Notes: generated from the letters alone by a model not told the origin. 47,387 nt of DNA from Bacillota bacterium (GCA_021324255.1 JAJPJL010000107.1:1-47387); one strand, 5' to 3'. Counted from the stretch's first letter, positions 1-8,741 are shown. Program-made: numbers and translations.

Positions 1-109
1 CGATGCTGATGAAACGTCCCATCACCAAACGCTCCAAGAACAGGATGGTGGCATAGCATGCACGGCGCCCAGCCCGTCAACTTTTACAGGAACTCAGACA
101 CTTGACCAC

Positions 110-130
110 GAGGGTACTCTTCGTACCCTC
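110..130. terminator. Hairpin downstream of the first sulfocyanin gene
   Basis: Perfect 8-bp inverted repeat (GAGGGTAC / GTACCCTC) around a 5-nt loop, 24 bases past the sulfocyanin stop on the minus strand. No T-run follows on either strand, so it may be a weak terminator or a 3' stabilising hairpin. The outermost 1-109 bases show no gene. Confidence 0.4.
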
Positions 131-153
131 GGAGGCGCAGCGTTCTCATACCA

Positions 154-721
154 TCAGTGAATCACGAGCTTGGCCGCGCCACTCGGAGTGACGCTGGGCG
201 CCTTCGCGGACGCCGACACGACGAGCTTGTCCCACATCCCGCTGATGGCATGACCAGGCACGCCACACGCGATTTCGTAGGTCCCCGAATGGCTAATCAC
301 ATTCGTAGGTCCCCGAATGGCTAGTCACAAAGGAGAAGGTGGCCTTCGCATGCTGGGGCAGCCCGGCCGCGAGGTTCGGGGTCGTGGCGCCCGCGAACGC
401 CGGGGTAGTGGGAGGGGCCGGCGGCTGCGCCGTGGCGTAGGGCAGGACAATGGCACTGTGCGGGAGCACGCTCGCGTTCTCGAAGTCCACGACGACCTTC
501 CAGCCGACCGGCACGGTCATGACCAGGTTACCCCGACCGTACCCGTTGAAGTTGAACCCGCCGTCGGTCGGCGTTTGCCCCGCGACCAGCGGAATGGTGA
601 CGGTATGGGGTGCCGCGCCCAATGACGGCGGGCCGAGCAGGAGCGTCACCGCCAGCGTCGTCGACACTCCCGCCAGCCTCCACGCGAACACGATCGCCGA
701 CGCCCGTGCAGATATGAACAT
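154..721 (-). pseudogene. Sulfocyanin-like blue copper protein, broken by a 28-bp tandem duplication
   Basis: Exported type 1 copper protein expected to carry electrons to an oxidase outside the membrane. The start at 721 is set by an AGGAGG ribosome site, and a hydrophobic leader follows. The cupredoxin shows the first copper histidine in VLPHSAIV. The remaining ligands (Cys, His, Met in ACGVPGHAISGMW) lie beyond a frameshift: a 28-bp direct repeat at 273-328 shifts the frame and brings in a TAG right after SHSGTYE. Removing one copy restores exactly 179 codons plus TGA at 154. As written, the product lacks three of four copper ligands and would be inactive. Similar in sequence to the second sulfocyanin at 22734-23275. 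It has its own regulated promoter (797-838). The family call is firm; whether the duplication is real or an assembly artefact is open. Confidence 0.8.
273..328. repeat. 28-bp direct tandem duplication
   Basis: Copies at 273-300 and 301-328 are adjacent and differ at only two positions (first base, and base 24). It lies within the sulfocyanin copper-ligand region; because 28 is not a multiple of three it shifts the frame. Confidence 0.9.
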
Positions 722-796
722 GATGTCCGCCTCCTGTCGTCCTCGATCCACGCGGTTGATCCACGTCTCCGAATGCGCCACCCGCCTTATGCTGCG

Positions 797-838
797 ACAG
801 TACCCGGCCTCGGCGCGACGTACGTTGCGGGGGCGCAA
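797..838 (-). promoter_or_regulatory. Crp/Fnr-type operator with -10 box, sulfocyanin promoter
   Basis: Perfect palindrome TTGCG-GGGG-CGCAA at 825-838, read on the minus strand, followed after exactly 22 nt by TACTGT (802-797) as -10. This geometry centres the operator near -41.5. The start codon is at 721. Apart from this promoter, 722-1214 holds no gene that could be supported. Confidence 0.75.
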
Positions 839-1214
839 ACCCGCCTGCTCCGGGCGCGCCCGCAGCGGATGTTGGATCTCCGCAAGGTCGGCGGCGGACC
901 ACGCGCCGATGATGCCCGGGGACGTGCGGGCACGGTCGAGATCGAGACGAACGATACCCGCGTGAGCGTGGGTCCAGGCCGACCGCGCCGCGCCGGGCGC
1001 GGCGAGCGAGCTTCGACGACGCGCAGGCGGCGGACCTCGGCACGGCGGTCAATCACGACGGGCCCGGGCGGAAGCATGGCGCGACGCCCCGGCCGACCGT
1101 CCAGGCCGGGAGCGGGCTACAGCCGCGCCGCATTCGGCTCGGCGGTGCGCCGAGGATCGAACCGGCCGCAGCGGAGAGGGAACCGGGGCGTGCACCCGAA
1201 ACGTCCTGTCCGCG

Positions 1215-2238
1215 ATGCACCGGATCGAGTTTACCATCGACGCGGTCCCTCCGTTTCGTCTGGATCTGACGGCGTGGGCGCTTCGACGGCGTCCGGGGAA
1301 CCTCATTGACCAGTGGGACGGACATGCGTATCGGCGAGTCCTCGGGGACGACGGCGGACTCGCGGTCGTGCGGGTCGAACAGACGGGGCCCCCCGGAGTC
1401 GGGCCGGCTCCTGGTCACCGCGGTCGTTCCGAAGCGGTCTCAGGACGCGGCGGGCGCGATCACGGCATCGTTGGACCGGCTGTTAGGACTCGGGCGGGAC
1501 CTCAGGGAGTTCTACGCAGTGGCGGCGCACGATCCGAGGTTGCTCGACCTCTGCGCACGGTTCCGAGGGCTCAAACCGCCTCGGTTCGCCACGGCGTTCG
1601 AGGCCCTGGTGAACGCCATGGCTTGCCAACAAGTCTCCCTCGCTGCGGGCATTCACTTATTGAACCGGCTGGCTGAGCGGTATGGGCGATCCTTCGGGCG
1701 CGGCGCCTCGCGAATCTGTGTGCTGCCGCATCCCGAACAACTCGGCCGGTGCCGCGACGATGCCCTCCGGGCCCTCGGATTTAGCCGACACAAGAGCCAA
1801 GCGATCATCGAGCTCGCGAGCGCACTCGTCCATCACGGCCTCGATCTGGAAGCCCTGCAGGCGGTACCCGATGCGGGCCTCGTGCCCTGGCTGCGTAGGC
1901 TGCGTACGTTGCGCGGCGTGGGACCGTGGACCGCCGAGTATACTCTCTTGGGCGGGTACGGCCGCCTGGACAGCTTTCCCGTGGACGATGTCGGCGGCCG
2001 CAACAATTTGCGGCGATGGCTTGGCATCACGGGGCCGTTTGGACCGACACGCGCCCGCCGAGCCCTCGAACGGTGGCGTCCGTACCGGGGCCTGATCTAC
2101 TTCCATCTGCTCCTCGACGCCCTTGATCGCGCCGGACACCTGCGAACTCCGTCGCCCGCCGACACCTCGCCGACACCTGAACAAGCAGCCTCCGCACTCG
2201 CAAGGTCCTGCCCATGCACGACCCGGGATCATTTCTGA
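1215..2238 (+). pseudogene. alkA: DNA-3-methyladenine glycosylase II (AlkA-type HhH-GPD), frameshifted
   Basis: Base-excision repair glycosylase for alkylated purines. The N-terminal AlkA domain (FRLDLTAWALRRRPGN) is read from the ATG at 1215. The catalytic half is in another frame and shows FEALVNAMACQQVSL, the helix-hairpin-helix LRGVGPWTAEY and the catalytic Asp in DSFPVDDVG. The frames meet at a G/C homopolymer (GGGGCCCCCC) around 1384-1394. Total length equals 3n+1, so one extra base would explain it; the repaired protein would be about 340 residues, normal for the family. A single homopolymer indel could be a sequencing error, so the gene may be functional. No regulated promoter was found upstream. 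Confidence 0.8.
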
Positions 2239-2281
2239 TGGAATCCGCGCGCCTGCGCTTGACCTTTGGCGAGTGCACGCA

Positions 2282-3068
2282 TCACCGGCGCGGGGGAGGT
2301 TCCGCCGCCGACGAACTCGGCCATGATTCTGGCATCGAGCCCCCTGGCCGGGCGGTGGGTGCTTCTGACCGGTGCCAAATGACAAGAAGCGAGATCGCGA
2401 GCAACACGATCCCGCTGCCGAACCACATGATCGCGCCGGCAACGTGCTGATCACCGAGTGCGCCAACCGGGGCGAGGCCCGGCACCGCGCCGTAGTGCGG
2501 GTAGAGCACGTGACCGGACAGCGTGATCAGCGTGCCGAGCAACGCGCGCTGGGTCATCCCGGCGATCAGATAGGCGCTCAGCACCGAAGGGCTGAGGGAC
2601 CGGCTGCGCGGCGGGGCCCCAATCACCGGTCACCAGAACAGCAGCCCCGCCGCGAAGAAACAGAGGTGCTGGGCGTTGTGCAGCATCCCGTTGCTCTCGA
2701 CCGCGTCATACGCGGCGGGCAGGTGCCACAGGATAACCGCGCAGACGAGCCACGCCGGTAGCGACCTCGACGGGAGCGCCCGCCGGAATCTCAGTCCGGC
2801 TGAGGGTCCACTGCCACATCCGGGCGGTCACGGCCACCCTATCCGCCGGCACGCCGAGCCGAGCCGCGGCGACCCCGCGGTAGGGCAGCCACCACAGCGA
2901 GGCGAGGAACCCGGCGGCGAGCACGACGATCAGCGCCGCGAAGAGGCGGCGCCGGATCGGCCGCCGCAGTAGATGGGGGCGTAGGCGGCCGGCGGGGCTG
3001 CCCGCCCGCACGATCGTCCAGGCCAGCCCGATGACCAGGAACCCCATAAACGGCACCCAGGGATCCAT
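2282..3068 (-). pseudogene. Deletion fusion: 5' cytochrome c oxidase subunit II joined to 3' CtaG
   Basis: The first about 100 residues from ATG 3068 look like subunit II of a heme-copper oxidase: two membrane segments, then the start of the cupredoxin domain (RMWQWTLSRTEIPAGAPVE). The CuA ligands are absent. Immediately after, in another frame, the sequence becomes the C-terminal half of the oxidase assembly protein CtaG (VESNGMLHNAQHLCFFAAG, then LLGTLITLSGHVLYPHYG). A TGA at 2630-2632 sits where the second Trp of LLFWWPVIG is expected. Subunit I and the rest of the oxidase operon, normally between these genes, are missing. Best read as a non-functional relic of an oxidase operon after a large internal deletion. 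A chimeric assembly is the alternative. Confidence 0.7.
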
Positions 3069-3150
3069 CGCCGCCCCCTTCCGTCGCCCTCCCCGCGTGA
3101 CGCACTTGCACGACCCACAGCCGAGTTTCGTGACGTGGTCACGCCGGTGT

Positions 3151-3164
3151 TCGCGATGGTGCAA
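3151..3164 (-). promoter_or_regulatory. Degenerate operator upstream of the oxidase relic
   Basis: On the minus strand TTGCA-CCAT-CGCGA, then ACACCGG, resembling the operators elsewhere in the window (two half-site mismatches). No good -10 box lies 22 nt downstream. It sits 83 bases above the coxB-like start. Confidence 0.35.
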
Positions 3165-3235
3165 GTACTTGCGCGTCGCGATCGGCAGTCTCGCCCGGGC
3201 CGGCCAATGTCCGAACGCACCAACGTGGTCGGCGG

Positions 3236-3955
3236 TCACATGGCAAACGGCGGGAAGGAATCCTTCGGGTCTGGCGGTTCGTGCGTGCGCCCCTGCGCTG
3301 CCTCGTCGCCGGCGCGGACGGTCTCGACGCGGTAGCGGAGGGCTGCCGTATCGACGGAGAACACGCCCTCAGTCGCGGCCGCTATCCGGCCGGCCAAAAT
3401 CGCATCCGCGTGCGTTTCCACCTGTCCGGCCAGCGTCACGATGTCGTCGCGTACCTGCACCGCCAGATGCGTCGCATCGATCCACAGCTCATGCGTCAGG
3501 CGGTAGCGAATCTCGTCACCAATTGCCGTGTCAGTCCGCACGAGCGTCCGGATGACATCCGCCCGGGCCACAATCCCCCTGAGTACGCCGTCCTCCACGA
3601 TGAGGATCCGATTGATGCCGTGGGTGGCCATCAGTTGAACGAGTTCGCGGACCGGCGCGTCCGGCGTCGCGGTAATCACCGGCGTCGTCATGAAATCAGC
3701 CGCCCGCAGCTCCTGCGGGCTGCGAGCGTTCTCCTCGTTGACCCCGTGGCGCCCAAGAAACCCCCGATGCGGCGTCGCCCCGACATGCGCAATGAAGTCG
3801 GACTCTGTCACGACGCCGATCGGATGGCCGAACTGGTCCACGATCGGCACTCCGCTGACCCGGTGGCCGACCATAAGGTCTGCGACCTCTTTCACGGTGG
3901 CCGCAGGCTGAGCGGTGACCACCGGTGTACTCATGATCTCCCGGGCCCGCAGCAT
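3236..3955 (-). CDS. CBS-pair protein with C-terminal BON domain
   Basis: About 239 residues, cytoplasmic, probably a nucleotide-sensing regulator. Two CBS motifs are clear: MSTPVVTAQPAATVKEVADL at the N-terminus with GVVTESDF, and a second starting DFMTTPVITATPDAPV, ending GIVARADVIRTL at about residue 140. A BON domain follows (DATHLAVQVRDDIVTLAGQV to about residue 215). CBS pairs bind adenosyl ligands; BON domains are linked to membranes or lipids. The start at 3955 follows a purine-rich AAAGGGGCGGGAAG; the open frame continues upstream but without family similarity. No operator of the regulon type was found above it. The target is unknown. Confidence 0.85.
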   Translation of the reverse strand: MLRAREIMSTPVVTAQPAATVKEVADLMVGHRVSGVPIVDQFGHPIGVVTESDFIAHVGATPHRGFLGRHGVNEENARSPQELRAADFMTTPVITATPDAPVRELVQLMATHGINRILIVEDGVLRGIVARADVIRTLVRTDTAIGDEIRYRLTHELWIDATHLAVQVRDDIVTLAGQVETHADAILAGRIAAATEGVFSVDTAALRYRVETVRAGDEAAQGRTHEPPDPKDSFPPFAM

Positions 3956-4215
3956 CGCTTCCCGCCCCTTTCTGGTCGACTGACCACCATCATGTCGAGC
4001 GGCGACGCTGCAGCACCGATCCCGCCGCCAAACCAGACAGCGCCCGCCCTCACTGCTGGAACGACCCTCCGTGGCTGCCGATGCGTCCGACGGCGCACCA
4101 GCCGGCCCCGAATTCGTGCTCGGTCGACCACCGGTGCCGTTAGGGCTGGACGCCACGAGCGCCATCGCCCCAGGGAATCGCGGCCCGCACCGCGACCGCA
4201 CCCCACCGGATGGCC

Positions 4216-4857
4216 TCACATGAACTTACTCGGAAACTGCTTCGCGATGGCCTGAGCGAGCGCATCGGAGATCGTGTCGATGTTCTTCAGCATCGGATCC
4301 CACGTCCCTGCTTCCTCGTCCAGCTTGCCCGCCGCGGCCGCATTGCACTCCGCGATATGCAACGCCACGTGCGAGCCAAGCAGCGACAGCACCGCGTCCT
4401 TCGGCAGGTTGTGGTTCGCAGTGCTCAGGAACGTGGCGAGCGCCTCCCCGTTTTGCGTCATCGCCTTCGCGGCCGCGTTCTCCGCGGCCTCGTCGCCCTT
4501 GAGGTCCGCCAAGCAATAGTTTCTCACTGCATTCACGTGGCCTGCAAACAGCGTCGCGAACTGCTGCCCGGCCGCCTCGCCATAGAAGGACGCGACGGCG
4601 CCGCCGAATGCCTTCGCGTTGCCGAGGGCTTGACGATACGCAACCGTCGCCTCCGCCGCGTTGCCGGCTTTGGTGGCGATCACCATCGACCGGACCCAAA
4701 AGACATGATCGACGAACAGGTTCCGCAGAGTCATGTCCAGGGCCGCGACTTTCGTCGAATTGGGCGCGGCCTGCGCGAAGCTCGCCGTCTGGCCGAGCGG
4801 CAACGTGAACAACACCACCGCCATCAGCACCGCCACCAGGAGTGGAGACCGGCTCAT
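4216..4857 (-). CDS. Secreted two-repeat helical protein of unknown function
   Basis: 213 residues with an N-terminal signal peptide (hydrophobic stretch to about residue 25, then TASFAQA). The mature part is all-helical and appears to hold two related units: LRNLFVDHVFWVRSMVIATK near residue 45 and LLGSHVALHIAEC near residue 160, each with conserved His/Trp-type positions. Proteins of this kind in Gram-positive bacteria are usually annotated as hypothetical. Start chosen at 4857 because of GGGAGGTG upstream. It has one of the clearest regulated promoters of the window (4906-4947), so it probably belongs to the same redox response as the copper and hemerythrin proteins. A metal- or heme-binding helical bundle is possible but not shown. 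Confidence 0.75.
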   Translation of the reverse strand: MSRSPLLVAVLMAVVLFTLPLGQTASFAQAAPNSTKVAALDMTLRNLFVDHVFWVRSMVIATKAGNAAEATVAYRQALGNAKAFGGAVASFYGEAAGQQFATLFAGHVNAVRNYCLADLKGDEAAENAAAKAMTQNGEALATFLSTANHNLPKDAVLSLLGSHVALHIAECNAAAAGKLDEEAGTWDPMLKNIDTISDALAQAIAKQFPSKFM

Positions 4858-4905
4858 GCTTCAGACACCTCCCGAAACGTTGCAAATCGTACGCGATACG
4901 ACCGC

Positions 4906-4947
4906 ACCGTAACACGCGTGATCGCGCTCATCGTTGCGTTTGAACAA
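4906..4947 (-). promoter_or_regulatory. Crp/Fnr-type operator with -10 box
   Basis: TTGTT-CAAA-CGCAA (minus strand, 4947-4934), 22-nt gap, then TACGGT at 4911-4906. The right half-site is perfect. It drives the secreted helical protein starting at 4857. Confidence 0.65.
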
Positions 4948-5015
4948 GCATCGTGGCAAGGCTGCGCGTGGCGCATCCGCTGATCTGCGCGTTCGTCTCC
5001 TGCCGCCGCTGCGCC

Positions 5016-6165
5016 TCAGCGATGGGCCCGTGCGACGGCCGACGTGAGTGCCCGTTTGACGTACACTTGCGCCAGGTGCTCTCGGTACTCGGATGTGGCG
5101 AAGATATCGTCGCTCAGGTCAATGCCTTCGATGGCCCGGTGGCTCGCACGCTCGATCGCCTCGAGCGTAGGCACCTGACCGGTCAACGCCTGTTCGACCT
5201 CCGCGGCGCGGACCGCCTTCGGCCCGGCCCCGGTGATCCCGAGACGGACCGTTTCGGCCGTCCCGTCGGCCGCAAGCGTGATGGCCGCCGCCACGCCGAC
5301 CACCGGGTAGCCGGACGCCGGGTGCGGAAACTCCGCATACGCCATCCCGGTGCGACTTGGCGGTTTCGGCATCACAATCGCGGTCACGACCTCGTCCGGT
5401 CTCAGCGCCGTCGTGAACAGGTCGACAAAGAACTCCGCTGCGGCGACCGTCCGCTCCCCCACCGGTCCGACCGCCGTGATCGCGGCTTCCAGGGCAAGCA
5501 CAACCGCCGGCATGTTCGAGGCCGGATCGGCGTGCACGATGGACCCGCCGATCGTGCCGCGGTTCCGCACCTGGAGGACTCCGACCGTCGCCGCGGCCTC
5601 GGCGAGGCCCGGCAACGACGCCTGAATGACGGGGGACTGCATCAAGGCCCAGTAGGTCGTGGTCGGACCGACCACCACCGAATCGCCAACGTCGCGCACG
5701 CCCGAGAGCTCGCGAAGATATTGCACGGCTCTTACGATGTTCTGGTAGCCTGTACACCGGCAAAGGTTGCCTTCCAGACCGTCTCGGATTTCATCGGCGC
5801 TCGGGCCGGGATTCTTCTGCAGCAGATCACACGGTGCCATGATCATGCCCGGCGTGCAAAAGCCGCACTGCAAAGCCGTGCATCTCCCAGAAGCCGCGCT
5901 GGAGCGGGCGCAGCTCCCGGCCGCGGACCAGCCCCTCGATGGTGGTAATCGCCGCCCCGTCCGCCTGGACCGCCAGGACGGTGCACGACTTGATCGCCGC
6001 GCCGTCGAGCAGGATGGTGCAGGTCCCGCACTGGGTGGTGTCGCACCCGATATGCGTCCCCGTGAGGTTCAGCACGTCACAGAGGTAATGCACCAGCAGC
6101 AGCCGCGACTCCACCTCGTTGGTGTGCGCCGCCCCATTGACAGTGACCGAGAGCCGGTGCTTCAT
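5016..6165 (-). pseudogene. CoxS::CoxM fusion remnant of a xanthine-oxidase/CO-dehydrogenase family enzyme
   Basis: The 5' part is a complete small iron-sulfur subunit: plant-type [2Fe-2S] cysteines in [12 protein letters not shown] and the second cluster in [10 protein letters not shown] and [10 protein letters not shown]. One extra T in a TTT run near 5874 shifts the frame; total length is 3n+1. Directly after the subunit's end (AVQYLREL) the frame runs into the medium FAD subunit, but its first roughly 60-70 residues with the first FAD-binding element are missing; the text resumes at [13 protein letters not shown] and continues through [20 protein letters not shown] to a normal C-terminus. 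The stop of coxS and start of coxM have therefore been deleted. No molybdenum-binding large subunit lies nearby. Start 6165 follows GAGGAGG. Probably non-functional; a natural two-domain fusion would retain the whole FAD domain. Confidence 0.75.
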
Positions 6166-6272
6166 TGAGGTCGCCCTCCTCGCGGGTCGTTGCGCCTTCT
6201 GATTCCCCGCGTATCGCCCCACGCGTGCGGCCGCACCAGCCCGGCGGTCGGGGCGCAGCCCCTCGCGCTCTT

Positions 6273-6314
6273 AAGCCTGCCACGGATCCCGATGTCCGTC
6301 TTGAGAAAACGCAA
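6273..6314 (-). promoter_or_regulatory. Crp/Fnr-type operator upstream of coxS::coxM
   Basis: TTGCG-TTTT-CTCAA (minus strand, 6314-6301) with AGGCTT 22 nt downstream at 6278-6273. One half-site mismatch. It lies 136 bases above the coxS start at 6165. Confidence 0.5.
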
Positions 6315-6372
6315 TCATGCCCGCATCTACCTGCTCACGGGCGCCGAGGTGCGTGTCGCGTCTTCGCCCTCG

Positions 6373-6757
6373 CATCTCAGAGCGCGCGCCTGATTGCGAT
6401 CAGCTGGCCCAATCACTTCTCCAAGAACGAGTACCACATGCGCGATGTGATCCAGAGGGCCAGCCGGGCCATGGGATACCGCGCCAACTGCTGCGTCATC
6501 AGGGCCGCCGGCGCCGTGAGCGACGAGGTCCGCGACCGCCTGCCGGCGTCGGACGACGAGGCGGCCTTCCTGAGCACCTCGGGCGTACGGCGGCGGATCG
6601 GTCATCGTCGACCCCGACGGCAATGCGGCAGCCGCGCTACCCGGCGACGAGGAAGCGATCGTGACTGCGGAGTCGGTCTCGGCGAGATCATCTCCGCCAA
6701 ACTCGTGCGCGACTACACGGCCCACTATAACCGCTCGGAGATCTTCACGTCGTCATG
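6373..6757 (+). pseudogene. Nitrilase (carbon-nitrogen hydrolase) C-terminal remnant
   Basis: Only the C-terminal third remains, in at least two frames. It reads ARLIAISWPNHFSKNEYHMR, AMGYRANCCVIRAAGAVSDE, then in another frame GGSVIVDPDGNAAAALPGDE, then back to GEIISAKLVRDYTAHYNRSE. These are typical distal segments of aliphatic/arylacetonitrile nitrilases. The catalytic Glu, Lys and Cys region is gone and there is no start codon context. Clearly a dead gene. Sequence from 6758 to 7002 shows nothing recognisable. Confidence 0.6.
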
Positions 6758-7002
6758 CACACCGAGCGGCCGCATCTGTTCCACAAACGGTCCCAACCGC
6801 CCTCGCGCGGCGCTGCGGAGGCCTCCGCACGCTCGGCCGAGCCCGCGGGTCTCGGTACCGAGGCGGCGGCCTCGCCGCTTAGGCCGCGCAGGAAGGTGTC
6901 CCGCCCGGTCCGGCACCCCGGATCGCGGAAACGCGGTCGACGTAGCCTCGGCGTCCCAGCGATGCGGAGGAGATACCGGTTGGGAAGGATCCACGAATCC
7001 GG

Positions 7003-7476
7003 CTACCGGCGGTCCGCGGCGACCGCCGCCGGCTGGTACGTCCCGGGAACGGTCCGCATGCTGATGGCTAGGCGGTTCCAGCCGTTGATCGCAACGATCG
7101 CAAGCGTCAAGTCCACCAGTTCCTTCTCCGAAAAGAACCGGCGAGCGTCCTCGTACACGTCGTCGGGCGCGTGGCGGTCGGCGATCAGGGTCACCGCCTC
7201 GGTCCAGGCGAGGGCCGCCCGTTCGCGCGGACTGAAGAACGGCGTCTCCCGCCACGCGGAGAGCGCGTAGAGCCGTTGCTCATGTTCACCCCGGGCGCGT
7301 GCGTCCTTGGTGTGCATGTCGATGCAGTAGGCGCATCCGTTCAACTGCGACGCCCTCGTCCTGATGAGATCGAGCAGCGCGTGGTCGAGCCCGCTCTGCC
7401 GCACATATCCCTCCAGGCCCAGCATCGCCTGCACCGCGCCCGGCGCAATCTTCCCGTAGTCGATCCGCGATTGCAT
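7003..7476 (-). CDS. AhpD-like alkylhydroperoxidase / carboxymuconolactone decarboxylase family protein
   Basis: 157 residues. The thiol centre NGCAYCIDMHTKDA (CxxC with His four residues on) is the AhpD-core signature, and EKELVDLTLAIVAINGWNRL is the usual C-terminal helix. Members reduce peroxides or act as thiol-disulfide redox proteins in the cytoplasm. Start at 7476 follows GAGGAGGGG. It is regulated from 7520-7561, one of the best operator/-10 pairs in the window, in line with a role in oxidative or nitrosative stress. It faces away from a second family member at 7886-8410, which has TGA in place of the second cysteine codon. A further fragment of this family survives near 39010-39100. 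Confidence 0.88.
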   Translation of the reverse strand: MQSRIDYGKIAPGAVQAMLGLEGYVRQSGLDHALLDLIRTRASQLNGCAYCIDMHTKDARARGEHEQRLYALSAWRETPFFSPRERAALAWTEAVTLIADRHAPDDVYEDARRFFSEKELVDLTLAIVAINGWNRLAISMRTVPGTYQPAAVAADRR

Positions 7477-7519
7477 TCCGTCCCCTCCTCGTTCTTCGTG
7501 CCTGCTTCGCGTCACTTCC

Positions 7520-7561
7520 ACGGTAGCGCGTCCGCAGTATGCGGTCTTTGAGGTAGCGCAA
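7520..7561 (-). promoter_or_regulatory. Crp/Fnr-type operator with -10 box, ahpD-like promoter
   Basis: TTGCG-CTAC-CTCAA followed by AGACCG on the minus strand (7561-7548), 22 nt, then TACCGT at 7525-7520. The -10 and the next two bases (TACCGTGG) match the cupin/hemerythrin promoter at 37947-37988. Confidence 0.75.
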
Positions 7562-7773
7562 CCACGATCGGCGCGAGAGGCGCCGCGGGGCGTCGTGGAT
7601 CGTGTGGTGCGGGTGCGGCCGCCTCGAATCGAAACACGTCACGTGAGGCGCCGAGATGCCATCCGGCCGGCCCCGAAATCCCGGTTCATCGTTGACCCCG
7701 TGTTGCGGGCGGCTCTACTGAGAGATCCACCTGTCCAACTTCTAGCCTCGGTGCGGCGCCGATCCCACCGGTG

Positions 7774-7787
7774 TTCGGATACCGCAA
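7774..7787 (+). promoter_or_regulatory. Weak operator candidate above the Sec-type CMD gene
   Basis: TTCGG-ATAC-CGCAA followed by CGACCG. The right half-site and flank match the other sites, the left half has two mismatches, and no convincing -10 lies 22 nt downstream. Confidence 0.25.
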
Positions 7788-7885
7788 CGACCGACGGGAC
7801 AGGAAGGCGACTCAACGCCGCGGAACGAGCTGTGCTGCAGGCGCTGCGCGACCTTCGGTTAAGCGCGCCCGAGGATAGACAACGC

Positions 7886-8410
7886 ATGCGTGTTCAACCT
7901 TTGGAATCCGATCATGCCCCGGCTGCCGTCAAAGAGGTCTACGCGGACCTCGAGCGGCGGCACGGCCGGGTGTCCACGTTCTACAAGATGCTGGCCTACA
8001 AGCCGGCCGTGCTCAAAGCTTGCCTGGAACTCGAGTCGGCGGTCATGGTCGAGGGCGCACTTCCGGACCGGCTCAAGCAACTCGCCTACTTGCGGACCTC
8101 GCTTCTGAACGGCTGCGCTCGCTGAGCGCGGGCCCATGCTGCGCAGGCTGCACGGCGCGGATTCACGGAGGCCCAGATCGCGGCGCTCAAAGAGCCGGAG
8201 GGTGCCCACTCCGAGATCTTCACCCAGGAGGAGCACGCGGTGCTCCGCTTTACGGACTTGTTGACAAGCTACCCGGGCAATCTCGAGCCGACCGACCTTG
8301 ACGCGCTGGGCACGTTCTTCTCGCCGGAACAGATCGTTGAACTCGCGGCCACCATCGCGACCGCAAACTGGACGAACCGCATCAACGAAGGACTACAAAC
8401 CCCCAAGTAG
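7886..8410 (+). CDS. CMD/AhpD-family protein with in-frame TGA at the redox cysteine (selenoprotein candidate)
   Basis: Reading from ATG 7886 to TAG 8408-8410 gives 174 codons with a single internal TGA at 8123-8125 (codon 80). Frame is kept on both sides: upstream LKQLAYLRTSLLNGCAR, downstream ARAHAAQAARRGFTEAQIAA and a normal C-terminus (ELAATIATANWTNRINEG). The TGA falls at the second cysteine of the CxxC...H motif: NGCAR-U-ARAH aligns without gaps to NGCAYCIDMH of the neighbour at 7003-7476. CxxU variants are known in the AhpD-like selenoprotein group. After the TGA a small hairpin can be drawn with loop GCAGGCT starting 17 nt downstream and closed by CTGC/GCA(C)G, but pairing is modest. 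The alternative is a Cys-to-stop mutation, since other genes here do carry nonsense codons. Confidence 0.6.
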
Positions 8411-8699
8411 GCGGATCGACCCGCTGCGGACCGCGTGACGCACCAGGGTGGACCGGGTGATCGACGTCATGGTGCCAGTCCTCCCTTCAGCGACACCTTC
8501 CGCGCGCAGCGCATCGCATCACGATCGCCCGGCGGCGTCGTGCAGGAGAACCAATTGACAGCGGAACATGCGATCATCGACGACGCGCGCCCCCGTATCG
8601 GTGCGGCCGAATCCGGCGTCGCGAGGCCGCTGCAGCCATGACCACGTGCCCGCCGTCGCGCCCAGGCCGAGCGCCATCGCCAGGCGCCGGCCGCCACGC
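8411..8699. other. Intergenic stretch without a supported gene
   Basis: Open frames exist on the minus strand, but none shows family similarity or a convincing ribosome site tied to a full-length protein. The only functional signal seen is the promoter that begins at 8700. Confidence 0.5.
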
Positions 8700-8741
8700 T
8701 TGCGCCCGCGCAAAGACCGGCGCAGAATCGACGTGTAGGTT
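8700..8741 (+). promoter_or_regulatory. Crp/Fnr-type operator with -10 box, molybdopterin protein promoter
   Basis: Perfect TTGCG-CCCG-CGCAA at 8700-8713 followed by AGACCG, then exactly 22 nt and TAGGTT at 8736-8741. The start codon follows at 8785. This is the only strong copy of the motif that serves a plus-strand gene, so the directional geometry is independent of strand. Confidence 0.75.

Noticed and set aside
6187-6205. TTGCG-like half-site just above coxS
   Set aside because: It lies too close to the ribosome site and start codon to act as an activator site; the copy at 6301-6314 fits better.
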